Part shown: positions 47,027 through 57,816 of the stretch, piece after piece
Layout of the letters: every line of letters begins with the position of its first letter
How positions within the stretch are numbered: the first letter of the stretch is position 1
Assembly (NCBI GenBank): GCA_028622995.1
Contig: JAJQJQ010000012.1
Span: forward strand, 4,526,001-4,590,000
Reading direction: 5' to 3'
Length of the DNA: 64,000 nucleotides
Source of the DNA: Panagrolaimus kolymaensis
Taxonomy: Eukaryota; Nematoda; Chromadorea; Rhabditida; Panagrolaimidae
Position numbers and translations under genes: made by a program
The notes under the pieces: generated by a model
Database searches by the model: none
Told to the model about the DNA's origin: nothing
The model's input: only the letters and a program-made list of their open reading frames with translations

Positions 47027-50000
47027 ATGATGGCTCCATCATTGGTTGTTTCTATGATTCAACAACAACAACTGCAACCGCCACCATCATCATTATCCCA
47101 TTTACCACCGCCATCTTCATCTTCTTTGCTTCATAATAATTCTAGTTCTCATGGGAATATTAACAATATCTCCTCCACCTCTAATAATGGAATCATCATC
47201 TCAAGTGGCGGCAATGGAAGTAGCTCAGCGATGGCACTTTCCATTGAATCAGCTCGTCAAAGGATTCGAACATTAGAAGCAGAAAATAGGCGGTTAATGA
47301 CTTCACAAGGCCAACTTGTTTCTGATGCAAACCGAAGAGTTGAGGTAAGCTGAATTTTTTGCTTTTTATAAAATTTGAAAAAAAAGAAAAACCCCAATTT
47401 CAAACTTTTTCTTAAACTTCACCTTTTTTTCGTTTTTTGTTTTTTTCTGGTTATCGAAAACATCTCATTAACAAGTGTCAATGTTCATATCTATGTTTTA
47501 AAACAAGCTTTTTTTCTTTGCATTCATTCATTCACTAATCAAGTTTCATAATGGGCTTTCAATTTTTTTTCATTGTTATTTTAAGTTCTTGAAAATAAAA
47601 AAATAGCATTCATTTAAACAAGTTTATCTTGCCCGCTTTTTTGTGTCGAAAAGAAAAACAAAAAATGACCATCGACCGTTACAAGCTTGCTTTCTTTTTT
47701 TTTGCTTGTTGATTTTTGGCAATTTTTAAGAAGATCGATCAGCTATCGAAATTATTTGTTTTTTTCTTTCTTTTCTTTTGCCGCTAAAAAATGTTATTCT
47801 TATCCGCGATCAAAAATTCAACCAACTTCACGTCATTTGTTGTGGTGAAGCAATAAAAACATTTAGACTTTTTTTCAACATAAAATAAAAAAATAACATT
47901 GTAATGAAAAAAATTGTTGCGATGACATGTGTCAAATTGACCTATGGAGTTTTTTTTGTGGCCTGCTTGATCTTTTTCTGATGTTGCTATAGCTAAAAAA
48001 ACAATAAAGAAATTTTTCAAAACAAAAAAATAAGGCGGAGAGATCATTACTTTTCATTTGAAAAAAAATACAATAGTTTTTTGATAGAACGAAAAAAAGA
48101 TTGTAAGCAAAAATTTCGTTTTTTAATTATTTGTTTAAGAATATTAATTTTAAATTGTAAAGTGTGATAATGGAAACTGAAAATTCTCCACCAAAAATTG
48201 TATTTTTGGCAAAACCATCCGATTGGGCTTTAAAGTTATCACCTCATGAAGTAAGGGATCTCTCAATTAAAGGAGAGTATGATATTAGGAGCCATAAAGT
48301 TGTTTCATGAATGTTTTTAAAGTCATAAATTGAATTAAAGATTATAATTATTTAATAGTTTTTTTTTCAGATGCATTTAAATGAAATTCGAATGCTTAAA
48401 GAGGAAATCAAAAGCCTTCGAATTAATAATCAACAGCTTCAAGATATTTGTTGCTTCCTTGATGAAGACCGCCAAAAAACTCGACAACTTAGTAAAGAAT
48501 GGCAAAAATTTGGTCGATATACTTCTGATTTAATGAAACAGGTTTGCATTTTTTTCTATCGCCCGAGAGCAACATCAATTTTAAAAATTCCTCATTTCAG
48601 GAAATAACGGCATATCAGCAGCGAATTCAAGAGCAACAAACTCGGCATCAACAATTACTTGCAGAAAATGAAGAACTTAAACGACTTTGCCTTTATTTGG
48701 ATGAACAACGTCAAGCTATCATTTCTCAAGCAACTGCAATGGCTGAAGAAGCAGTGGGAACTCAGATAGTTTATGGCAATGACGCAGATTCGAGTGATGC
48801 AGGCTGTGGATCATCAGCGAGAAGCAGTGATTCTGAACGTGAATATATTTCCAAAAAGGTTGAAAAGATTGGTCAATCATCCATAGCAACTGAATCTCAT
48901 GTTGAATTCGACCATGAAAGAGAAAAAGCATTGAGGCAATTAGCAAAAAATATGCAAAATGTTTCTATTGAAGATGTTGAACTTGAACAAAGTTCTGCAG
49001 CTCATAATGATCGATTATTTAATTATATTCAAAGTTTAGAAAGTCGAATCAAATCTCTCGAACATCAAAATAATAATAACAGTCGATTCAGCAATTGTTC
49101 ATTTGAATCAGTGGAGGATCTTCAAGATGCTCAACAACATCAACTTTCCAAAAACAATTCACAAGAAGCAAAGCCTTTAAGAATTTTATCAAGTTTATCT
49201 GTGGATGATACAACTCCAAATAATACAATTTCGCGTCAAGCATTTTGCAACAAAATGTTTGAATCCACAACTTCCACGATGACTAGTTCGGGAACAACAT
49301 ATTGCAGCAGTGAAACGGATGAATCTGCAGCCACTGCGGTTTTTGTTATGGGTGATGAAGAAGATGCATGCAATCATTTGGAAGTTCGAACTCTTGGTCC
49401 AATTGATGAAGAAACTGAAAATGATTCAGAATCATGTGTGGAAACAATAAAGCCTCTAAAAATTAATGCCACCAATGTTGCGGGTAATCGTGTTTCAAGT
49501 GGTTCAGAAGCTTCTTCGTCTGGTACATCAACTGGCGATCAAGCTGATAATGAAACAGAAGAAAGTGGAATAGAAGTTGGTGGAGAAGATTTACCACCTA
49601 AAATGCCATTGATTGGAGAAACTAGTGCTCGATTGAGTCTTTGCAGCTCTAATTTGTCATTAGATAATTGCAGTAATTCATCTTCGTCAAGACTTTCAGC
49701 TGGAACAAATCGAAGTTTACCTGAAGAATATTGTAGTCTTGGAAGATCTAAAGGTACACGTCACTTTTCCAAAAAGATAAAACTCTAACTTAAACATATT
49801 CGATCAATTTTAGCTCCACCACCATATAGCCAAGCTCAACTTCGCCATCGTCCATCATTTAATGCTCCACCACATTCCACCTTTTCTCGCCCTCGAATCG
49901 TTCCTCAACAACATTCAACCCTCGCAGAAGCAGTAAAATCATTTCAATCTGGTGAAGATGCAAATGTTTTAAGAAAACTTTGTCAAAATGCTTGGGATTC

Positions 50001-50073
50001 TTTAGAACGTCGAAAAACTAATTCAATGCAATCAACGTTATCTTCGTCGGATGCTCATATAACTGCTGTCTAA
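47027..50073 (+). CDS. CCDC85: CCDC85-family coiled-coil protein, long isoform
   Basis: Exons 47027-47344, 48371-48541, 48601-49753 and 49814-50073 encode 633 residues. Exon 1 has a Q/P/S/N-rich start and a short coiled coil (ESARQRIRTLEAENRRLM). Exons 2-3 hold the family core: QLQDICCFLDEDRQKTRQLS, KEWQKFGRYTSDLMKQEITA, and EELKRLCLYLDEQR, close to the CCDC85 words RDLCCFLDDDRQKGRxxSREWQRxGRYT and LKELCVLLDE. A second coiled coil (YIQSLESRIKSLEHQN) and a long S/T/E-rich part follow. The protein ends HITAV, a class I PDZ ligand. CCDC85 proteins act at cell-cell junctions; the Caenorhabditis homologue picc-1 is linked to Rho-family GAP control of polarity. The same downstream exons can also be joined to another first exon at 48170-48250. 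Confidence 0.85.
48170..48250 (+). CDS. CCDC85: Alternative first coding exon of the CCDC85-like gene
   Basis: Inside the 1 kb first intron an ATG opens 27 codons, METENSPPKIVFLAKPSDWA then LKLSPHE, and stops at a donor GAA|GTAAGG in phase 0, the same phase as exon 1. Splicing to the acceptor at 48370 would give a 554-residue isoform that lacks the low-complexity N-terminus but keeps all core domains. The exon follows TTTAATTATTTG... AT-rich promoter-like sequence. It is too short for standard ORF listing. It cannot be an internal cassette exon, because no acceptor adjoins it in frame. Confidence 0.6.
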
Positions 50074-50999
50074 AAACCCTTTTTTTCTAACTTTAGCTGT
50101 TTTTAAAAATATACAGGAAAATTACTTGGTATAACTTTTTTTCTTTTATCATGTTTAGCAATTTTTTAAAGGAGATTTATAATGTAAATAATTATTATTA
50201 TTTTTTTGTTTCTATTAACCCAGAAAGTATTATTTCTACTTTTTTTCAAAGATCATCATCAGATATTAATTAATTTTGTTTAATAAAATTTAATAATGTT
50301 AAAAAGTGTTTACATCAGATTGAAATTACAACGATATCGTAGTCTATTGACAATTATAGCAAAAATGAAAATCAACCATACTTGGATAAATTTAAAAAAA
50401 AGCTCGCAAAAAACAGTGAATTTGAAAAGGAGATGTCATTATGTAAAATGTTTTTTTATCAAAAAAGCGTTCATGCTTAAAATAAACCAAAACCATAAAT
50501 AATTAATTTCCAATCCAAGTAATAAAGCTATGAGAATTTCCTTTAAAAGAATAAAAGTTTTTTGAAAGTACTTTTTAGGGCAACCATTGGTTTGTTTTAA
50601 TATGTTGAATCTGATGCAGAATGAAATTCAGCATATGATAGTATTAATGCCTTATGTGATCGGGTGATTTAATAATAAAAAAATCTGATTTTAATGTTTC
50701 GTATTTATTAAACATTTCGAATTAAAATAATTTTGAGCGCTAAAAATAAGCTCAATGCAACGAAGCAAGGGAAAATCCTTCTTGCTAAAACACATTTTTT
50801 TAGGCATTGGCGTGCAGCATTTTGAAATTTTCAAAAAACGATATTTTCATTTTGCACATTTTGTTATTTTTCTCAAAGCTGTCACCTTTTTTTATTCCAC
50901 CGAAATCATTATGCAAATTATTTCATCGTCATTTCAAATTGCTTTTGGAAATTCTTTACACTTTTTCAATTTGTGTGGTGGTACGTGATGTTCGAAAAA
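50074..50999. other. Intergenic, nothing recognised
   Basis: It holds the CCDC85 3' region (TAATAAAATTTAATAATG near 50280) and the upstream region of the next plus-strand gene. No further coding content is supported. Confidence 0.5.
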
Positions 51000-51473
51000 A
51001 TGTCGTCAAAAAGTGCAATGCGTCCTTATCAACTTCAAAATGTGGTAATTGATACACGTGGTTGGAAGAAATCTACATATTATCACAATTTGAAACATGC
51101 TTTGGAGTTAAAGTTAAGAACAAATGGAAAATATACTAACTTAACTCTTGTCGTAAGTGATATGCCAATTTACAACCAATGGGTCGACCTTTACAAAGTT
51201 TGTTTGATTGTTATTAATCCTCACATGTAATTTTATTGTTTTGTTTTTTAGGAAGCTCCAGATGCAGTAACAAATAAACTGATGATGATTGTGGACAATG
51301 AACCTGATGACGCATTTACAACACCTCTTTACGCATATGATTTCCAACCTGTTGATAGTTTTTACTTTGGTGATACTGAATTTATTTCATTTGAAACTAT
51401 TTGTGACAACAAAAATCACATGGGATTCATCACATTTGGTGTCGCATTTCGCAAGCTTGATTTTGTTCATTAA
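51000..51473 (+). CDS. Small cytosolic-looking protein of unknown family
   Basis: Two exons, 51000-51197 and 51252-51473, give 139 residues starting MSSKSAMRPYQLQNVVIDTR. There is no signal peptide, membrane segment or cysteine pattern. Alternating hydrophobic/polar stretches (TNLTLVVSDMPIYNQWVDLY, FISFETICDNKN, GFITFGVAFRKLDF) suggest a beta-sandwich or beta-rich domain filling the whole protein. The intron is standard (GTTTGT...TTTTTTAG). I do not recognise the family, but the composition and splicing are convincing for a real gene. Confidence 0.7.
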
Positions 51474-52409
51474 AATTTCATTATAACACATTTTTTACAT
51501 ATATTTGTTTATTATTTCATATTTTCATATTGTCTTTTTTATGTATAACAATGTCGCAATAAATAAATGAATTGACAAAAAAACTGAATTTTTGAAGAAA
51601 AAAAATCACATATCAAAAAAATAAAGTTTGAACCATTGGTTAATGTTTCCTCCAAACACGTCCTTCAAATAAGACATTCATCGCGATTCGAGAATTTCCT
51701 CATCTAAAATAGTTAAAAGAAAAACATTGAATTTTGACTGAAAAAAAAATTTGACCAAAAATAGGAGTGAATTTTGAAAAAAAGGTATTATTTTTCATTC
51801 AATACTAGTTTTGAACAAAAAAAATACAGAAAGTCTCCAAATTGGTGTAATTAGGAGATCGCTCCCTAGGAATTGTCTCCAAATTGGAGCTTCAAACACT
51901 ACCATTTTTCCAGAATCTGACTTAGTCAATGAAAAATCGCTACTTTTTTTTTCAGTGAGTTAGTGAGGGAGAGAGAGAGACTTTCTTCGTCTGGCAAACA
52001 ACAACAAAAGATTGTTTTATTTTTAGCCGCCTTTAAAACATTTTTAATCAAAAAGCAATACCGCCAAAACTAATAAAATTGGCCAATTTTCATCGTTTGG
52101 GTTTTTTTTTTGTTCATTTGATTTTATTCACCAAGCAGCAAGCTATAGCTTGATTTAAAATTCAAACCCCACCTTTTTTTGCTATAAAAGGTGGTGAAAC
52201 GAAACACGAACGAATTTTTGTTTTTCTTTTTTCTTCATTCTTCGATTCGTCGTTGCTATTTGCTTCAAAACCAAAAAAGGATAAATAAAAACTCTTCATT
52301 CACCGGTATAAAACACAACAACATAAAAGAACATAGATATAACAATAAATTTGTAAAAGCACCTCTTTATTATTTGTGATACAATAACTATAACATACAA
52401 TACATACTT
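51474..52409. other. Intergenic region with a direct repeat and an orphan core promoter
   Basis: GTCTCCAAATTGG occurs twice (51833-51845 and 51875-51887), the second as part of CTCCAAATTGGAG. A 14-bp palindrome (52139-52152) and a TATAAAAG box (52183-52190) lie further right and are listed separately. No coding exon is supported. Confidence 0.5.
52139..52190 (+). promoter_or_regulatory. Palindrome plus TATA box without an assigned gene
   Basis: CAAGCTATAGCTTG (52139-52152) is a perfect 14-bp palindrome. It is followed 30 bp later by GCTATAAAAGGTGG (TATA at 52183-52190), a textbook plus-strand core promoter. Downstream there is only a K/N-rich frame of 62 codons that has no ATG and enters the 3' end of Pelota on the other strand. 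A non-coding or antisense transcript is possible. Confidence 0.4.
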
Positions 52410-53878
52410 TTATCCGTCAAATGGTTCGTCATCATCGATATGAACTTCTTCTAAAGCACGATCAAGGTTCTCCAAAGATTTAATTTCCTCATCATCATCC
52501 ATTTCTTCATTTTCAATTTCAGGCAAAGGAAATCGCAAAATAGCTGCAACGCCCGTTATCATATTCAGTTGTTCGCCGCTAGGATGCATGCTAGAAAAAA
52601 TTAGCACATTTCCTCTCTGAAAAAAGAAAGAAATTAAATCAAATCTTCAACAAGCAACGACGTTTTACTTTTAAAGAAAAAAGCCTTAAAATGTAAAAAC
52701 GTAATTTCTAAACACATTTTAGTAACTTTAAAAAGCATCAGAAAACGTGTTATGTAAAAGCTTACTTGATTACGAACAGATTCAATGAGATCAACATATT
52801 GGCGACGTTGTGAAATATCTTGTGAACGGAATAAAGCATCAGAAACCATCAAAGTATCAATAGCACCTTTTTCGTTTGCCATTGAAACATGCTTGAAACC
52901 ATAGAAAGCACGTGAAGAGTCAGCATTGAGATGTTTCATAAATAGATTCAAAGCTTTTACTTTTGCTAGAGCCTAAAAATGTGGTAATAGAATAAACAGT
53001 AAAATAAAAAACCAACTTTAATATCAGAAAGACGAGCAGCTATTGCAGGATCAGCTAATACTTCTTTTAAAGCGTGTTTAAAGCCACTTGAAGAATGAAC
53101 AACAACAAATTTAGAACGATCAGTACCAGAATACTTCTTATTCTCTTTTTCAGCAACAGTTAAAAGATGAGCAAAAAATTGGTCACGAAGAAATCCCGGA
53201 CTAGCAATAATAACACATTTCATATTTTCCATATTTACATGACGAAGAAAAGCTTGAGCAACAGCATCAAAGAATCTAATCACAGATTTATCATGTTGAC
53301 CAGATAATCCATTGCGTTTTTTTGTAACAGGCATATCAATTTTAGCTTTCACAATAGTCATAGTTGAAGTGAGTATGCATATATTAGCCAATCCTTCATG
53401 CATAATAACAGCACCAACATCAGCATTCTTCGATTTATCTAAAGATTCATCAAGTCGTTGAATATCAATAATATCCCAGATGGGCTTTTTCAAAGTAAAT
53501 GGTCGATTAACTTCCAAGTCCACAGTGTGTAAGCTCCAAGTTTAACATGTTCATTTTCCAACGTATTTCGTCCCTTTAAATGAAGAGCACAAGCAGTTGG
53601 ATCAAAATCAATAGCTTCGATATCAACTTCTAAAGTCATTGTAATTCTTTGAGATGTTTTGGAACCAGTTGAAGATTCATTTTGTATTTTTCTTAATGTT
53701 TTTGCACGAACTTTATCACCAATACGGACAATGTTGAAAAGATGCCACATATCTTCTGGTTCTTCACACATCAGCTTGACGACGCTAAAAGTTTGTAATG
53801 ATTAGAAGAATATAACAAAAAATTATTCAAAACTAACCCAGAGCCATCTTTATCAATATGTCGATATATTTGCTTCAT
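52410..53878 (-). CDS. PELO: Pelota (Dom34) ribosome-rescue factor, with a one-base frameshift
   Basis: Exons 53878-53838, 53784-53017, 52972-52766 and 52616-52410 give about 407 residues after allowing for one missing base. Recognisable parts are [20 protein letters not shown] and [17 protein letters not shown] (Sm-like N-terminal domain), [20 protein letters not shown] (middle eRF1-like domain), [32 protein letters not shown], and the C-terminal [20 protein letters not shown] with an acidic tail. Pelota with HBS1 releases stalled ribosomes in No-Go decay. At about 53521 the text reads GAY then TLWTW; one extra base would restore GAYHTVDLE, the family sequence. All else is intact, so an assembly error or a very recent mutation is more likely than an old pseudogene. 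Confidence 0.9.
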
Positions 53879-54600
53879 TCTTCTTTCTGATTTCTTTTAA
53901 ACAATTACAAGCGTGATATTTTACGTGCAAAGGAATAAAACAACGATTGTCGGCACTTCGCAGCATACAGCTTCAATCTAAAAATAAAAATAAAATTATT
54001 ACCTGCATCGCTTCTGAAAATCAGTGGACTGAAGGCCACACAAATGCCGCGAAATTTGAATGATTTTATGTTTCAAAAAAAGCTTGAATCAAAAATTTTT
54101 TTGCAAGGTAATTTCGATGCTTTAGCGTACATTCCACTTGTCATTCAGCAGAGGTGTGTATATTACTCCATTGATGATCCACATGCAATTTAAAGTCATG
54201 GATAAAAACTTGCTTTTCGACGAAATAAAAATATTTGCTTTAAAAGCTACCCAGAAATTAAATTTTATGATTTAGATTTTATTTGAACTTTTATTGTTTT
54301 GGAATTATTTGTTTTCTTCTAATTTAAAAAAAATGATAACCTAACCATCGGAACCTAAAAAACATAATACTAATTTTTTATTGAAATTTGTAAAAAAAAA
54401 AGCTTCATATAATATGCTCCTGATAATTTTTGTTTTAAACAGCCCAAGAGTGAAATTAGTAATACACACAACTAACTACCAAAATGCTTTCAATGCGATT
54501 TTAGTCAAGATTTTTTTTGTTTTACTAAGAAGCAAAACTTTCCAAAAATTATTGTATACAGCTCTTAGTTGCTGTTTTGATTAATTTGATCAAAACAACT
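53879..54600. other. Intergenic, nothing recognised
   Basis: Upstream region of Pelota and AT-rich DNA to the minisatellite. No gene is supported. Confidence 0.5.
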
Positions 54601-55060
54601 TAAGCTCCTTCGCCACGTCAAGGCGGCTGTACATTGAAGGAGAAAAGGGCTTTCGCCCCCACCAGTTAACAGGTGTATCCGAAGGCAGCAACACACAAAT
54701 GTGAAGGTAAGGCAGCAACACATAAATGTGAAGGTAAGGCAGCAACACATAAATGTGAAGGTAAGGCAACAACGCATAAAGCGAAGGTAAGGCAACAACA
54801 CATATAAATATGTGAAGGTAAGGCAACAACGCATAAAGCGAAGGTAAGGCAACAACACATAAATGTGAAGGTAAGGCAACAACACATAAATGTGAAGGTA
54901 AGGCAGCAACACATAAATGTGAAGGTAAGGCAACAACGCATAAAGCGAAGGTAAGGCAGCAACACATAAATGTGAAGGTAAGGCAACAACGCATAAAGCG
55001 AAGGTAAGGCAGCAACACATAAATGTGAAGGTAAGGCAGCAACGCATAAAGCGAAGGAAT
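54601..55060. repeat. Minisatellite of mixed 27- and 26-bp units with a GC-richer flank
   Basis: From about 54685 to 55060 there are 14 units of two types: A (27 bp, GAAGGTAAGGCARCAACACA then TAAATGT) and B (26 bp, ending CGCATAAAGC). The order is roughly AAABABAAABABAB, with one A carrying an insertion (CATATAAATATGT). Since 26 is not a multiple of three, the minus-strand frame rotates, yet no stop arises and all three minus frames stay open over the array (LPYLHIYVL, CCCLTF, VALPSHLC). The flank 54601-54680 (CTTCGCCACGTCAAGGCGGC...GGGCTTTCGCCCCC) is unusually GC-rich and probably belongs to the same dispersed repeat. No protein is claimed. Confidence 0.85.
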
Positions 55061-55741
55061 TTAAATATAAAGGGAAGAAATATAAAAAATTTTCGTTTTT
55101 TAGAACCATTTCAACAAACCACGTCTTTTTTTGTAAATTTATTGAAAAAAATGTACAAAAAGCAGTGCACTACTTTTTGTGAATATTTTTCAATAAATTT
55201 ACAAAAAAAAGGGTGTTTGTTCAAATGCTTCACGAAATTTTTTTATTTTTCTTCGCTTTATATGGATGAAGAAAAAAAAGTTGAAAAGGGAAAGGGAAAA
55301 GTTGAAAGAGAAGAAGAAAAAGTTGAAGAATGAAATTTTAGATTTTTAGAAGCAATATTGCTTTAACATTTTTGGCGCCAAATTGTTGAAAGGGAAAAAT
55401 GATAACTTTGCGCGAAATCGTTGCAAGAATATTTTATAAGCCTTCTTTAGGGTCAAACGAGAATGTATGTTTTCGAAAGAATACTTATAAATCCTCAAAA
55501 TGGTAAAGATTCCATATTTGATGGTTTCCTAATTCGTCTTTCCATATTCGGCGTTATGCAATACTCTCAGAAAAACGAGACATGTTTACTTTTAAAAGGT
55601 AAAATAGAAATCATTGCCAACAAAAGATGTCCAACTCGAACCCGAATATCTCGATTCAAAGAAAACACAAAAAACAAAAGATAATATAAATTTATTATTA
55701 CATAGAAAGTTAGTTAATTAAATGACAATAAAATACAAAAA
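55061..55741. other. Intergenic, nothing recognised
   Basis: K/E-rich low-complexity plus-strand frames only, and the 3' region of the secreted glycoprotein gene. Confidence 0.45.
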
Positions 55742-56425
55742 TTAGAAGTTGTTCAAAACATTAGAGACAAGACTGTCATCAGTTTCAGCTGGGCAAGTAC
55801 AACGACCTGAGTGGCAAGGAAGACCAGAACAATCATCACCATTACTACCAGAGCATTCCTTGACGTTACAAAGATGAGTGAAAGCATCGGTAAAATGAGC
55901 ATAACCAGCGGCTTTGAAACCTAAAACAAACAAAGTATTAATAAGATGAAAGAATATTCAAAGTTCCTTACCTTCAACACAATCACATCGACCAGAAATA
56001 CAAGCTTTCTTAAGACCACCACATGAAGAATCATCATCACATCGAGCATAGTTGACGCAGGCATTGCAGTTGCACTTTCCATTAAAAGCACCTAGACATT
56101 TTCCTTCACCACCACATTCTTTTTCAGAGAAGCAGATGGCATTGCGTTCACAGTCTTGAGCTCCAGAGGATCCAGTTGAGTTGTCGCTTTCATAATCAAA
56201 TCCAAAAGAATCAGTTGAGTTGGAAGTTTCATTACCAAATGAGTCAGTTGAGTTGAGAGTATCATTACCACCAAAGTCTCCACCAAATAGATAAGTTGAA
56301 TTGAAACCATCCATTCCACCTTCCCATTCCGTTGAATTCATAGTTCCATTATCTTCTTGAGCCAAGAGAACACCAGCAAGAACAAAACCAAGGAAAAAGG
56401 TGAAGATGATAGAACGTTGTTGCAT
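55742..56425 (-). CDS. Secreted N-glycosylated Cys-rich protein
   Basis: Exons 56425-55972 and 55920-55742 encode 210 residues. The ATG before QQRSIIFTFFLGFVLAGVLL is chosen because it gives a clean signal peptide. Next come about 75 residues of imperfect NSTDSFGNET-type repeats with many N-x-S/T sites, then a Cys domain (CERNAICFSEKECGGEGKCL, CNCNACVNYARCDDDSSCGG, CISGRCDC) and a second Cys block (CNVKECSGSNGDDC, CHSGRCTC). The D/S-rich glycosylated arm plus small disulfide modules recalls nematode extracellular-matrix or eggshell chondroitin-proteoglycan-type proteins, but I cannot assign a family. An AG|GT intron lies between the two Cys blocks. Confidence 0.75.
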
Positions 56426-57221
56426 GATGATTTGAGATAAAAATTCAAAGCAGCTGAACTTGAACAACAATGATTAGTTAAAAAATGATGTTTTTGACGA
56501 TGAAGGATAAAAAAGTTGTTTGATGGAAGCGAAGCAATGAGCACGAGAAAGAAGAAGCGAGCATTTACTATCATTGCTTTAGGACAAAGCCGTTTGGCGG
56601 AGAATTTGAAACTCATCAATAAAACTGATAGCAAAAAAGTGATGAAAGCTGGCATTTTTACATACATTTTTTTCCTTGGAAATGATTTTACAATTAACGA
56701 ATTCTGAACATTATTTCATTGCTGAATAAAAAGCATTATACTATTTTGCTTATTCGTGTCAATTAGGACCATATTCTCATATCCTCTTGCAAGTGATTGC
56801 TTTAACTTGTGTAACAAATATGATTATTAGTATTAATTTCTTCAAAGCCTTTTATTCTTGTTTTTCTTTCTGTCAATTTATTTTTAAGAAAGTCAACATG
56901 TATTATGCAAAGTCAAAAAGGTAATGGATAAATGACATTTTCGTTTGAAATCGAGCTAATAATTGCTGGATGCTATTTTCCATTCTTTAGTTATCTTCAC
57001 AAGGATTCTTAGTTATAAAAGTCAAAAAGCAGATACTTAGGCATTTCATTTGTCGCATTGCACTCTTTTATAACAAAAACATTTTGTTTGTAATATTTTC
57101 GATCTAAAAAAGCTTTTGAAAAGAGCAATGAAAACTCTTCTTTTAGGAAGACTGAAACAAAACAACGATCTTATTTTCAAATATTTATTTAAACAAAAGA
57201 TCATTATAAAAATCAACAACA
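56426..57221. other. Intergenic, nothing recognised
   Basis: AT-rich gap between two minus-strand genes. A plus-strand frame at 56516-56707 runs opposite the upstream region of the secreted gene and has no support. Confidence 0.5.
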
Positions 57222-57662
57222 TTAAAAACAAATAAATCCAGACATAGCTTCAACAAGTTTATCAGACAAAATCGTTATTTCTTCAGCGCGATTTGAGTCA
57301 TCCTAAAACACATCATTGATTAAAATATTGGTAAAATAAATATGCAAACCTTGTATGATTTCCAAAACTTTACAAATTCACCAATTTCAGTAGCAGCAAG
57401 ATTAAAGAGACCTGGATTTCTGTTCCTCAACACTTTTTCACTTTTAATTGCCACTGCATACAGAGTTAAGAGTCGACCATATTGTAAGAATAATTCGGAA
57501 TGAATGTAAAAATCGTTATTCTTTCGAGTTTTGATCAAATGTTGCAAAAGTGGTTGCTAAAATTTGACATTAATGTAAAGTAAAACAAAACAAAATAAAT
57601 AAAGTACCATTTGTGAAGTAGTGATATCACATTGACGAACAATCTTCTTCGAAGTTTGTTAT
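57222..57662 (-). CDS. Small helical protein of unknown family, start uncertain
   Basis: Clear exons 57556-57350 (QPLLQHLIKTRKNNDFYIHS, ELFLQYGRLLTLYAVAIK, ATEIGEFVKFWKSYK) and 57302-57222 (DDSNRAEEITILSDKLVEAM, SGFICF) joined by a standard intron. Upstream, an exon ending ATG|GTACTT at about 57609 reads KKIVRQCDITTSQM in the right phase. But the only earlier ATG in that frame (57662) is followed by GAA TAA. Translation could begin at the ATG on the exon edge, giving about 96 residues, or one base may be wrong. No family recognised. It looks like a small alpha-helical subunit. Confidence 0.6.
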
Positions 57663-57816
57663 TCCATTTTGCTTATGTTAGGTAGACAAGTGGGTTAAAA
57701 AATATCATAATTTATTAAACTTTCAAAAACAACAAATCAAACAACAAAAGCATACATAACTTTATAAAAAAAAATCATTACATATACAGATGGTTATGAA
57801 GTTCACATTGCTCCAA

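Noticed and set aside
54565..55109. Three overlapping C/L-rich minus-strand proteins in the minisatellite
   Set aside because: The frames are open only because the repeat unit lacks stops; there is no start, splice or domain evidence.
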